Positions 1-6,129 are shown, counted from the stretch's first letter. The stretch: 6,159 nt of DNA from an uncultured Oscillochloris sp. (GCA_903877945.1 CAIRFY010000230.1:1-6159); one strand, 5' to 3'. Notes: a model not told the origin generated them from the sequence alone. A program made the numbers and translations.

Positions 1-54
1 CGCTCCGTATCGCCTCATCACCTCATCGCCTCGTCGCAAGACTGTAAAGCTGAA
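1..54. repeat. Partial copy of a palindromic MITE-like repeat (cut by window start)
   Basis: This stretch matches one half of the complete unit at 104-194. Bases 11-34 are three degenerate 8-bp tandem units (CGCCTCAT, CACCTCAT, CGCCTCGT), followed by ACTGTAAAGCTG at 41-52, the same end sequence found at 183-194. Bases 41-54 are a perfect 14-bp inverted match to 102-115, and 24-38 a perfect 15-bp inverted match to 134-148. I read it as the inward half of a second copy whose other half lies before base 1. No coding signal is seen. Confidence 0.6.
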
Positions 55-83
55 TGTGCCCATTTTGAAACATGCCTAAGACA

Positions 84-106
84 AGGTTTCAGGTGCCAGG
101 TTTCAG
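84..106. repeat. Short direct repeat between the two palindromic units
   Basis: AGGTTTCAG occurs at 84-92 and again at 98-106, a perfect 9-bp direct repeat with a 14-bp period. It lies in the ~50-bp spacer between the two repeat units, and the second copy runs into the left end of the 104-194 element. It could be part of the repeat family's flank or a chance duplication. No function can be assigned. Confidence 0.4.
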
Positions 107-194
107 CTTTACAGTGTGGCGATGAGGCGAGGATGCGACGAGGCGATGCTATCGCGTCCTCGCGTCCTCGCGTCTCCGCCACACTGTAAAGCTG
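104..194. repeat. 91-bp palindromic MITE-like element with 16-bp terminal inverted repeats
   Basis: The ends are a perfect 16-bp inverted pair: CAGCTTTACAGTGTGG at 104-119 and its complement CCACACTGTAAAGCTG at 179-194. The interior is arranged in 8-bp steps: GCGATGAG, GCGAGGAT, GCGACGAG, GCGATGCT (119-150), then the roughly complementary ATCGCGTC, CTCGCGTC, CTCGCGTC (151-174). The whole unit can therefore fold into one long imperfect hairpin. It has no room for a protein, so if mobile it would need a transposase supplied elsewhere. No clear target-site duplication flanks it. It could equally be a REP/STRR-like structural repeat. The palindromy is seen directly; mobility is inference. Confidence 0.7.
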
Positions 195-207
195 TTCTGA
201 ACCATGT

Positions 208-278
208 CAAAGGCGCAAAGGCGCAAAGAATTTTGCTTCGTTTCGCCTCTTTACCTTTGCGTCTTTGCGTCTTTGCGT
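208..278. repeat. Inverted octamer arrays forming a long hairpin
   Basis: The left arm 208-228 is AAAGGCGC repeated with an 8-bp period. The right arm 255-278 is three perfect copies of CTTTGCGT. Arms 208-228 and 255-275 are complementary over 21 bp with two mismatches, which would be G-U pairs in RNA on one strand. The intervening 26 bases (229-254) would form the loop. Repeats of this GCGCAAAG/CTTTGCGT kind are, to my knowledge, dispersed in many bacterial genomes. Here it lies in the 3' flank of rplY and could fold in its transcript, but there is no T-tract to make it a classical terminator. Confidence 0.7.
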
Positions 279-301
279 CACATGAGCGGATAGTGTGACG
301 C
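275..301 (-). other. Stem-loop immediately after the rplY stop
   Basis: GCGTCACA at 275-282 and TGTGACGC at 294-301 form a perfect 8-bp stem with an 11-base loop, starting 6 bases after the rplY stop codon in the direction of rplY transcription. It may protect or end the rplY mRNA. No U-tract follows on the minus strand, so it is not a convincing intrinsic terminator by the usual rule. It overlaps the end of the octamer array at 255-278. Confidence 0.45.
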
Positions 302-306
302 GAAGA

Positions 307-942
307 CTATTCCTCCTCGGCGCGGGGCTTGCGGATGAGTTCCGGCTCGACCGGTGCCTCGGCGGCGACGATGTCCTCAGAGGCGCGCAACTGGCTGAGC
401 GAGATCAGCACCTGGCCGGCGTCGGCGAGGATTTTGTAGGTGCCCTGCGCGACCAGATCGCGGACGTGGATGCTCTTGTCTAGTGCGTCCAGGCCACTGA
501 TGTCGATGTCGATGTGCTGGGGCAGGTCGTTCGGCAGAGCCTCGACCATCAGCGAGTTCAGGACGTGGTTGAGTAGGGCGTCGCCACGGGCGACCATCGG
601 CGACTCGCCGACGGCCACGATGGGGACTTCCATGTGGACCGCCTTCTTCAGGTCGATCACCTTGAAGTCGATATGAAGAATCGCCCGGCTCACCGGGTGA
701 CGCTGGATGTCTTGGACGAAGACGGACTGGATGCCGTGATCCTGGATGGTCAGGTCGATCACCGAGGTGCGGCCCGCCTTGCGGAAGCTGATTTCGAACT
801 CGCGGGCACCGACCTGGATGGAGATGGCGTCGAAGTTCTTGCCGTAGACGGTGGCCGGGATCTGGCCGCTCTTGCGCAGATACTTGACCTTCTTGCCGAG
901 CACGGTGCGTACCTGAGCGCTAACAGTCTGGTGGGAAGCCAT
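307..942 (-). CDS. rplY: Large ribosomal subunit protein L25, two-domain CTC/TL5 form
   Basis: L25 binds 5S rRNA in the central protuberance of the 50S subunit; the longer form is also known as the general stress protein Ctc. The 211-residue product is the usual length of the two-domain form. The N-terminal RNA-binding beta-barrel domain covers about residues 5-95, with the family-typical GQIPATVYG (26-34) and VQDIQRHPV....LHIDF (77-93). The C-terminal TL5 domain covers about 100-185, with VPIVAVGESPMVARGD and LPQHIDIDISGLD...IHVRDL (140-163). A charged, Glu-rich tail (EAPVEPELIRKPRAEEE) ends the protein. I chose the ATG at 940-942 because the reading frame's upstream extension to 1056 is not L25-like, and GAGGAG lies 10 bases before this start. 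It is transcribed alone, divergently from the MFS gene. Confidence is very high for the family and good for the start. Confidence 0.96.
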   Translation of the reverse strand: MASHQTVSAQVRTVLGKKVKYLRKSGQIPATVYGKNFDAISIQVGAREFEISFRKAGRTSVIDLTIQDHGIQSVFVQDIQRHPVSRAILHIDFKVIDLKKAVHMEVPIVAVGESPMVARGDALLNHVLNSLMVEALPNDLPQHIDIDISGLDALDKSIHVRDLVAQGTYKILADAGQVLISLSQLRASEDIVAAEAPVEPELIRKPRAEEE

Positions 943-952
943 GGGGGAGCTG

Positions 953-958
953 CTCCTC
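953..958 (-). promoter_or_regulatory. Ribosome binding site of rplY
   Basis: On the minus strand this reads GAGGAG, a strong Shine-Dalgarno match, 10 bases before the ATG at 940-942. It decides in favour of the 211-residue product over the longer 249-residue frame starting at 1056. Confidence 0.7.
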
Positions 959-1046
959 ATCTTGTGCGCGCCGCCCGGCGCCGCACAATACTTATACAGC
1001 GACACAAAACACGGCGACCGGCGGGGCCGCCAGTCGCGCAGGGCAG

Positions 1047-1075
1047 AGTGTAGCACAGGGCGCGATTCTTCACAA
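1047..1075 (-). promoter_or_regulatory. Possible sigma-70-type promoter of rplY
   Basis: On the minus strand TTGTGA (1070-1075) is separated by 17 bases from TACACT (1047-1052), each matching the consensus at four of six positions. Transcription would begin near 1040, giving a ~100-base leader. A TATAAG hexamer closer to the gene (991-996, minus) has no -35 partner. This is a weak prediction resting only on spacing and partial matches. Confidence 0.35.
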
Positions 1076-1078
1076 GTC

Positions 1079-1107
1079 TTGACAGCGCCGCCGTGTCATA
1101 GTATAGT
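1079..1107 (+). promoter_or_regulatory. Near-consensus sigma-70-type promoter of the MFS exporter gene
   Basis: A perfect -35 hexamer TTGACA (1079-1084) is followed after exactly 17 bases by TATAGT (1102-1107), five of six matches to the -10 consensus. Transcription should start near 1114, leaving a leader of about 34 bases. A promoter this close to consensus would be strong unless repressed, and a palindromic site lies directly downstream. Confidence 0.75.
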
Positions 1108-1134
1108 CAGCTCAGGAATAGTCAGCTCTGACTA
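1103..1134 (+). promoter_or_regulatory. Candidate repressor operator overlapping the MFS promoter
   Basis: TAGTCAG-CT-CTGACTA at 1119-1134 is a perfect inverted repeat with 7-bp arms and a 2-bp centre, sitting just after the predicted start point. Its left part is duplicated: ATAGTCAGCTC occurs at 1103-1113, over the -10 box, and at 1118-1128, a 15-bp period. A dimeric repressor bound here would block initiation or clearance. Size and position fit MarR- or TetR-type operators, which commonly control DHA2 exporters. No regulator gene is in the window, so the repressor's identity is unknown. Confidence 0.6.
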
Positions 1135-1147
1135 AAGAAAGGAACCT

Positions 1148-2548
1148 ATGACGACATCAAAGGGCGGGGCATCGCTGAAATTGGTACTTACCGTGCTGTT
1201 CTTGGGCGTCCTGATGGGCGCGTTGGACATTGCCATTGTCGGGCCGGCCCTACCGGCCTTGCGGGGGTGGTTCGAGGTGGATGATCGGGCGGGGGCCTGG
1301 ATTTTTACGATCTACGTGTTTATGAACCTGCTGGGCGCGCCGCTGATGTCAAAATTGAGTGACCGCTACGGGCGGCGACCGGCCTATATGCTGGCGGTGG
1401 GCCTGTTTGCCCTCGGGTCGGCGGTTGCCGCCGCTGCGCCGAGTTTTCTGGTGCTACTGATTGGTCGGGCGCTCCAGGGCATCGGCGCGGGCGGTATCTT
1501 CCCGGTAGCCAGTGCCGTGGTAGGCGACAGCTTCCCGCCGGAGCGCAAGGGCTTCGCCTTGGGCATGATCGGCGCAGTCTTCGGGCTGGCCTTCATTATC
1601 GGGCCGATCCTGGGCGCGCTGCTGCTCACCATCAGTTGGCACTGGATCTTCTTGGTGAACCTGCCGGTGGCGGTGGTGGTGGTAGCTCTGGGCTGGAACG
1701 TGCTACCGGCCACGGGCGCGTCCAAGCCCCTGCCCTTTGACATGCTCGGTATGATCACCCTGGCCCTGCTGCTGGGTGGCCTGACGGTGGGCGCAAGCAA
1801 CCTGGACGCCAAGAATCTGCTGGCTAGTCTGACCACGCCGCTGGTCTGGCCCTTCCTGCTGATGGCGGTAGCCGCCACGCCAGCCTTCTGGTGGGCCGAG
1901 GGCCGCGCCGCCGACCCGCTAATTCGTCGCACGCTGATCAGTACACGGCAGTTGGGACTGGCGAACGGGCTAAGTATCGGGGCTGGCCTGGGCGAGGGCG
2001 TGATCGTCTTCCTGCCGAGTCTGGCGGTGGTTGCTTACGGGGTGAGCGTGAGTACGGCCAGCTATATGACGCTGCCGGTGGTGCTGGCAATGGCGGTGGG
2101 TTCGCCCCTGGCTGGCCGAATGCTCGACAAGGTCGGCCCGCGCTTGGTGATTATCGTCGGTACGCTGCTGCTGACAGCAGGCTTGCTGCTGCTGGGTCTG
2201 TTGGGCGCACAGATCTGGGCCTTCTACGCAGCCAGCACCCTGATTGGCCTGGGCCTGGCCAGCCTGCTTGGTGCGCCCATCCGCTACATTATGCTCAACG
2301 ACGCCCCGCCCAAGGATCGCACCGCCGCCCAGGGCGCTGTGACCGTCTTCACCGGAGTGGGCCAACTGCTCAGTGGTGCGCTCGTCGGCGCGGTAGCGGC
2401 CAGCGGCGGCGGCGGGGTCTCGGGCTACACCCTAGCCTATCTGGTGAGCAGCGTAGCCTGCTTCTTGCTGCTATTCCTGGCCCTCGGGTTGCGCAGCCGG
2501 ACCGCTGACGAGGTGCCTGTTGCACGGGCGACGGCTGCTACGCAATAA
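1148..2548 (+). CDS. MFS exporter, DHA2 (EmrB/QacA-like) drug:H+ antiporter family
   Basis: This is a proton-coupled inner-membrane exporter, probably of drugs or other small toxic or amphipathic compounds. The 466-residue product is almost entirely hydrophobic, with about 14 predicted membrane helices, as expected for DHA2. Family motifs are in order: the helix-1 motif LDIAIVGPALPAL (26-38), motif A KLSDRYGRRP (69-78) in the loop between helices 2 and 3, motif B around R107 (GRALQGIGAGG, 107-115), and the antiporter motif C FIIGPILGALL (149-159). A second A-like loop, GRMLDKVGPR (323-332), follows in the C-terminal half. The start ATG has AAAGGA four bases upstream and lies ~34 bases after a strong promoter, so the start is well supported. 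The gene stands alone, divergent from rplY. The palindrome in its leader suggests substrate-inducible repression. The substrate cannot be read from sequence. No partner membrane-fusion protein (EmrA-like) is present. Confidence 0.92.
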   Translation: MTTSKGGASLKLVLTVLFLGVLMGALDIAIVGPALPALRGWFEVDDRAGAWIFTIYVFMNLLGAPLMSKLSDRYGRRPAYMLAVGLFALGSAVAAAAPSFLVLLIGRALQGIGAGGIFPVASAVVGDSFPPERKGFALGMIGAVFGLAFIIGPILGALLLTISWHWIFLVNLPVAVVVVALGWNVLPATGASKPLPFDMLGMITLALLLGGLTVGASNLDAKNLLASLTTPLVWPFLLMAVAATPAFWWAEGRAADPLIRRTLISTRQLGLANGLSIGAGLGEGVIVFLPSLAVVAYGVSVSTASYMTLPVVLAMAVGSPLAGRMLDKVGPRLVIIVGTLLLTAGLLLLGLLGAQIWAFYAASTLIGLGLASLLGAPIRYIMLNDAPPKDRTAAQGAVTVFTGVGQLLSGALVGAVAASGGGGVSGYTLAYLVSSVACFLLLFLALGLRSRTADEVPVARATAATQ

Positions 2549-2588
2549 AAACATACTGCTACATCACACAGCCGGAACGTAATTGCTG

Positions 2589-2594
2589 TATACT
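2589..2594 (+). promoter_or_regulatory. Weak -10-like box before the glycosyltransferase gene
   Basis: TATACT (2589-2594) matches five of six -10 positions and would start transcription near 2601, 37 bases before the gene. No recognisable -35 hexamer is found at 16-19 bases upstream, so it may need an activator, use another sigma factor, or be chance. The 89-base gap 2549-2637 shows no good terminator hairpin, so read-through from the MFS gene is also possible. Confidence 0.25.
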
Positions 2595-2637
2595 TCGCGG
2601 ACACGCCGATCCCCACCACCTGTGCAGGCTCCGTCCT

Positions 2638-4893
2638 ATGCCAGAGTCCCCTGAGATAAAGAGCGTCCCCGCGAGCCGCGTTGTTCGTGCGGTCTATTGC
2701 GACGGGCTGATCCGCCCTGAGGAGCCGCTCGATCTGCCTGAGGGTACGCCGATCCAGATGATTGTCCCTACAGGGCTGACGGTGGTTGTTGCCGGGGAAA
2801 GCCTGCGGTCTGCCCCTGGTCACGCGAGCGGGAGCGTCCTGTCTCGCCCGCTGGGCCGGACGGGCCTTCTGGCCGAGCTGTGCTTGTCCGATGCCCTCAT
2901 CCTTAGCGTTGGGCTGCTGCTTTATGCGCTTACCCGACTCGTGGGCCTCACTGCGTTCCCGATCTACTTCTTTTGCGATGAGGCTATCCAGACGAATTTG
3001 GCTCGCGCCCTGCTCGCTAATGGTCTGCGCAGCGCCGATGGGACATTCCTGCCGCCGTATTTTCTCAATGCGGAGAAGTGGAACCTTAGCCTGAGTATCT
3101 ATGTCCATCTGGTGAGCACGGCCCTCTTTGGGAGTTCGGCCTTCCTGACCCGCGCTACTTCGGTGGCGGTGAGTGGGCTGGCTCTGGTGGCGGTGGCGCT
3201 GGCTTTGCGCCTGGTTTTCCAGAACCGCTTCTGGTGGGCTGGCCCGCTGGCGCTGACGGTTGCTCCGGCGTGGTTTTTGCACTCGCGCACCGCGTTTGAG
3301 ACGGTGATGATGGTGGCGTTTTATGCGTGTTTTCTCTGCTGCTACCTGCTCTATCGCACCCGTGGGGCGGTGTGGGCTTTTCCTGCGATTGTCTTTGGCG
3401 CGATGACTTTCTACGCCTATGCGAATGGTCAGGGTGTAATGCTGGTGAGCGGCGTGTTGCTGCTGTTGTCGGATCTGCGCTATCACCTGCGCCAGGGCTG
3501 GCGGGTGATCAGCGGGGCGTCGGCTGCGCTGCTGGTCGCTGTTGTGCCGCTGGCGCGTTTCCGTGTGCTGAAGCCTGATGCCTATGCGGGACAGATGCGT
3601 GCCCTTGACTCCTACTGGACGCACACGATCCCGCTGGGTGAGAAGCTGGCGACCTTTGGCGCAACCTACCTCGCGGGCATGAGTCCGACCTATTGGTTTT
3701 TGCCCAATACGGTTGATCTGGAGCGCCACCGTATGGCGGGCATGGGCCACCTGCCTCTGGCGATGCTGCCCTTTATCGTGGTGGGCCTGGGGGTTTGCGT
3801 GATCCGGCTGCGCTCGCCGATCCACCGGGTGGTGCTGGTGGCCGTGCTGGCTGCGCCCTTCTCGTCGGCCTTGGTGGCCGTCAGCATTACCCGCGTGCTG
3901 GCGATGGTGGTGCCCGCCGCCATCCTGTTTGCTATCGGGCTCGACTGTTGTTATCGCTGGGTGGCTGGGCGACTGCACTACCGGATCGCTGCCGGGGTGG
4001 TGGCGCTCACGCTGTCGGTGGCGAGCCTGTTGCTGCTGCGCACGGCCCTGACGGACGGGCCAACCTGGTTTACGAACTATGGCATGGCTGGGATGCAGTA
4101 CGGTGCGCAGCAGCTTTTTGGCGAGGCTATCCCCGATCTGTTGGCCCGCGAGCCGGACACGCAGTTGCTGGTTTCGCCAACATGGGCCAACAATCCGAAT
4201 GCCTACCTGGATTTTTTTCTCTCCCCGATCCAGATCAGTCGTGTCCAGATGATTAACATTGATGCCTTCACTGTCTCGCGCCAGCCGCTTGACCCGGCCC
4301 GCCAGATCTTTGTTATGCCGCCCGACGAGTACGAGCGTGCGGTGAAGGATAGTAAGTTTATTGTGAGCCCGCCCGAGCGGATCATCCCGTATCCGAACGA
4401 TCAGCCCGGTTTTTATGTGGTACGCATGCGGTACGTTGATAACGTCGATACCGTCTTTGCCGCCGACAGGGCCGCTCGTGCGCAGCTTGTCGCGGAGCAG
4501 ATGGACATTGGCGGGCCGGTAACGGTGGCCCATTCGCTGCTGGATATGGGTACGCCGGAGAATCTTTTTGATGATAACCCGAACACGTTGATCCGTGGCT
4601 TTGAGGCGAATCCGTTGGTGATCGAACTGCGCTTCGCGCAGCCACGCAGCATTGGCGGGGTGAAACTTACCGTCGGCTCGATGAACTTCACCTTGCGCCT
4701 GATCGGCACACCAGCCGACGGTGGCCCCCAGATAATCGCGGAGCAGCGTTACAACGGGCTGCCGCCTGACCCGACCGTGAGCCTGGATCTGCCCGGTGGC
4801 ACACGCAAGCTGAGCGTGCTACGCCTGGAAATCTCCCCGGCGGGGGCCGAAGAGGTGGCCCACGTCCATGTGCGCGATCTGGCGCTGCGGTAG
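2638..4893 (+). CDS. Polytopic GT-C glycosyltransferase with AF2212-like N-terminus and discoidin-like C-terminus
   Basis: Probably transfers a sugar from a polyprenyl-phosphate donor to an acceptor on the outer face of the membrane (PMT/ArnT, GT39/GT83-like superfamily). The 751 residues fall into three parts. Residues 14-43 (RVVRAVYCDGLIRPEEPLDL, then PEGTPIQMIV) strongly resemble the AF2212/DUF104 antitoxin-like family. From 82 to about 468 come about 12 hydrophobic helices; after the first is FFCDEA (111-116), whose D114-E115 fits the catalytic acidic pair of the first outer loop in GT-C enzymes. HSRTAFE (215-221) and TRV (418-420) are also typical. The soluble C-terminal part (470-751) ends in a discoidin/F5-8-type-C-like beta domain from about 633 (LFDDNPNT 643-650, VIELRF 661-666, GGVKLTVGS 673-681). 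The start is moderately supported: the upstream site is weak (AGG, 9 bases before), but the N-terminal domain needs it. It is co-oriented with the hydrolase 6 bases downstream. The family is confident; the exact sugar and acceptor are unknown. Confidence 0.85.
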   Translation: MPESPEIKSVPASRVVRAVYCDGLIRPEEPLDLPEGTPIQMIVPTGLTVVVAGESLRSAPGHASGSVLSRPLGRTGLLAELCLSDALILSVGLLLYALTRLVGLTAFPIYFFCDEAIQTNLARALLANGLRSADGTFLPPYFLNAEKWNLSLSIYVHLVSTALFGSSAFLTRATSVAVSGLALVAVALALRLVFQNRFWWAGPLALTVAPAWFLHSRTAFETVMMVAFYACFLCCYLLYRTRGAVWAFPAIVFGAMTFYAYANGQGVMLVSGVLLLLSDLRYHLRQGWRVISGASAALLVAVVPLARFRVLKPDAYAGQMRALDSYWTHTIPLGEKLATFGATYLAGMSPTYWFLPNTVDLERHRMAGMGHLPLAMLPFIVVGLGVCVIRLRSPIHRVVLVAVLAAPFSSALVAVSITRVLAMVVPAAILFAIGLDCCYRWVAGRLHYRIAAGVVALTLSVASLLLLRTALTDGPTWFTNYGMAGMQYGAQQLFGEAIPDLLAREPDTQLLVSPTWANNPNAYLDFFLSPIQISRVQMINIDAFTVSRQPLDPARQIFVMPPDEYERAVKDSKFIVSPPERIIPYPNDQPGFYVVRMRYVDNVDTVFAADRAARAQLVAEQMDIGGPVTVAHSLLDMGTPENLFDDNPNTLIRGFEANPLVIELRFAQPRSIGGVKLTVGSMNFTLRLIGTPADGGPQIIAEQRYNGLPPDPTVSLDLPGGTRKLSVLRLEISPAGAEEVAHVHVRDLALR

Positions 4894-4899
4894 GTCGCC

Positions 4900-6129
4900 A
4901 TGCGTCGTAGCGCCCCCATCGCCTTGGCTGCCTTCGTGGTGATCGGCCTCGTCTTAGCCGAGTTCCTCGGCCCGCGTCTGCCTGTTCCGCTGGACTTGCC
5001 ACCTCAGCAGCAGGTTGTTACGATCAATCCGCGTATCGGCGTCCACACCCGCCTTACCGGAGTCGGCGATGAGGCGTACATCCAGCGCAGCCTCGTGCAG
5101 GTGCGCGAGATGGGCGCAAGCTGGATTGTCGAGCTCTTCCCCTGGGCCTATGTCCAGCCGCGCTCGCGCTACGGCTACGACTGGGCCGGTGCCGACATGG
5201 TCATCCAGCACGCTCGTCGCCAGGGACTCCAGGTTGTCGCCCGCCTCGACCTCGTGCCCACCTGGGCGCGGCCAGCTAAGACCACCGACCGCTTGCTCGA
5301 CCCGGCGCGCTACCAGGACTACGCCAATTATGTGGCCGCCTTCGCCGTGCGCTACCGGCCCCTTGGCGTGCGTCACCTCCAGATTTGGAACGAGCCCAAC
5401 TTGCGCTTCGAGTGGGGCCAGCGCCCGCCCGACCCCGGCGCTTACGCCGCCTTGCTCAAAGTGGTCTATCCCACTGTTCACGCCGTCGTCCCCGACGCGA
5501 TCATTATCGCCGGGGCGCTCTCGCCCGGCCAGTCCATTGACGACGGGGCCACGCGCATGGACGACATGCAGTACCTCGCCTCGCTCTACGACGCCCAGGC
5601 TGGCCCCTTCTTCGACATGTGGGCCGTCCATGCCTACGGGGGCCAGGAGCCGCCCGACGCCGCGCCGACCCCCGAGAAGGTCAATTTTCGGCGTGTCGAA
5701 CTGGTGCGCGCCCTGCTCGACCGCCTAGGTGGTGGCGACAAGCCGATCATCATCACCGAGGGCGGCTACAACGACCACCCGCGCTGGAGCGCCGCCGTGC
5801 GCCCCGCCGAGCGCATCCGCTGGACAATCGCCACCTACGAGCAGGCCCGCAGCTACCCCTGGCTGGTGGCCGTCGTCCTCTGGCAGTTCAGTACCCCCTT
5901 CGCCACCCACTCCTACCCCGATAGCTGGAACTTCGTCGCCCCTGACGGCACCCCGCGTGCGATCTACCTGGCGGTGCAGGCGTATGCCGTGCCTGACAGG
6001 GCGCATGAGCAAAGTCAGTTCCGGCCCCCTCACCCCCTGCCCCTCTCCCTCACGGGGAGAGGGGAGTTTCTTCATCAGGATGCGCTCGGCTCCCCCTCTC
6101 CCGTTCAGGGAGAGGGGGCTGGGGGGTGA
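4900..6129 (+). CDS. Membrane-anchored or exported clan GH-A glycoside hydrolase (GH39-like), repeat-extended tail
   Basis: A retaining glycoside hydrolase with a (beta/alpha)8 barrel, probably acting outside the membrane. Residues 1-3 (MRR) plus the hydrophobic stretch 7-23 form a signal peptide or anchor; there is no lipobox. The barrel spans about 44-365. QIWNEPN (161-167) carries the Asn-Glu pair with E165 as acid/base, and PIIITEGGYND (282-292) places E287 as nucleophile. WAVHAYGG (241-248) and LWQFSTP (327-333) are also typical of clan GH-A barrels. GH39 members include xylosidases, iduronidases and the exopolysaccharide hydrolase PslG; the substrate here is unknown. It begins 6 bases after the glycosyltransferase stop, with a TAGGT ribosome site overlapping that stop, so it is translationally linked. 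Residues from about 375 to 409 are encoded by a palindromic repeat and look unrelated to the enzyme; the natural barrel end is near 365. It uses CTC for leucine far more than its upstream neighbours. Confidence 0.88.
   Translation: MRRSAPIALAAFVVIGLVLAEFLGPRLPVPLDLPPQQQVVTINPRIGVHTRLTGVGDEAYIQRSLVQVREMGASWIVELFPWAYVQPRSRYGYDWAGADMVIQHARRQGLQVVARLDLVPTWARPAKTTDRLLDPARYQDYANYVAAFAVRYRPLGVRHLQIWNEPNLRFEWGQRPPDPGAYAALLKVVYPTVHAVVPDAIIIAGALSPGQSIDDGATRMDDMQYLASLYDAQAGPFFDMWAVHAYGGQEPPDAAPTPEKVNFRRVELVRALLDRLGGGDKPIIITEGGYNDHPRWSAAVRPAERIRWTIATYEQARSYPWLVAVVLWQFSTPFATHSYPDSWNFVAPDGTPRAIYLAVQAYAVPDRAHEQSQFRPPHPLPLSLTGRGEFLHQDALGSPSPVQGEGAGG

Noticed and set aside
11..194. CRISPR array, suggested by the repeated ends
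   Set aside because: The repeats are inverted and differently spaced, with no uniform direct repeats or unique spacers.
116..298. 60-residue plus-strand reading frame in the repeat region
   Set aside because: It is formed entirely by the palindromic octamer repeats and has no ribosome site.
943..1056. 38-residue N-terminal extension of L25
   Set aside because: The extension is not L25-like. A strong GAGGAG ribosome site lies before the ATG at 942, and the extension would run through the predicted leader.
2489..2550. Possible terminator at the end of the MFS gene (TTGCG...CGCAA followed by AATAAAAA)
   Set aside because: The stem is short, interrupted by an asymmetric bulge, has a loop of over 30 bases, and is followed by A rather than T on the coding strand.
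2437..4533. A 698-codon open frame on the minus strand opposite the glycosyltransferase
   Set aside because: The product is rich in His, Arg, Gln and Asp with no recognisable domain, typical of the antisense shadow of a GC-rich gene. The plus-strand frame has a clear membrane-protein pattern and motifs.
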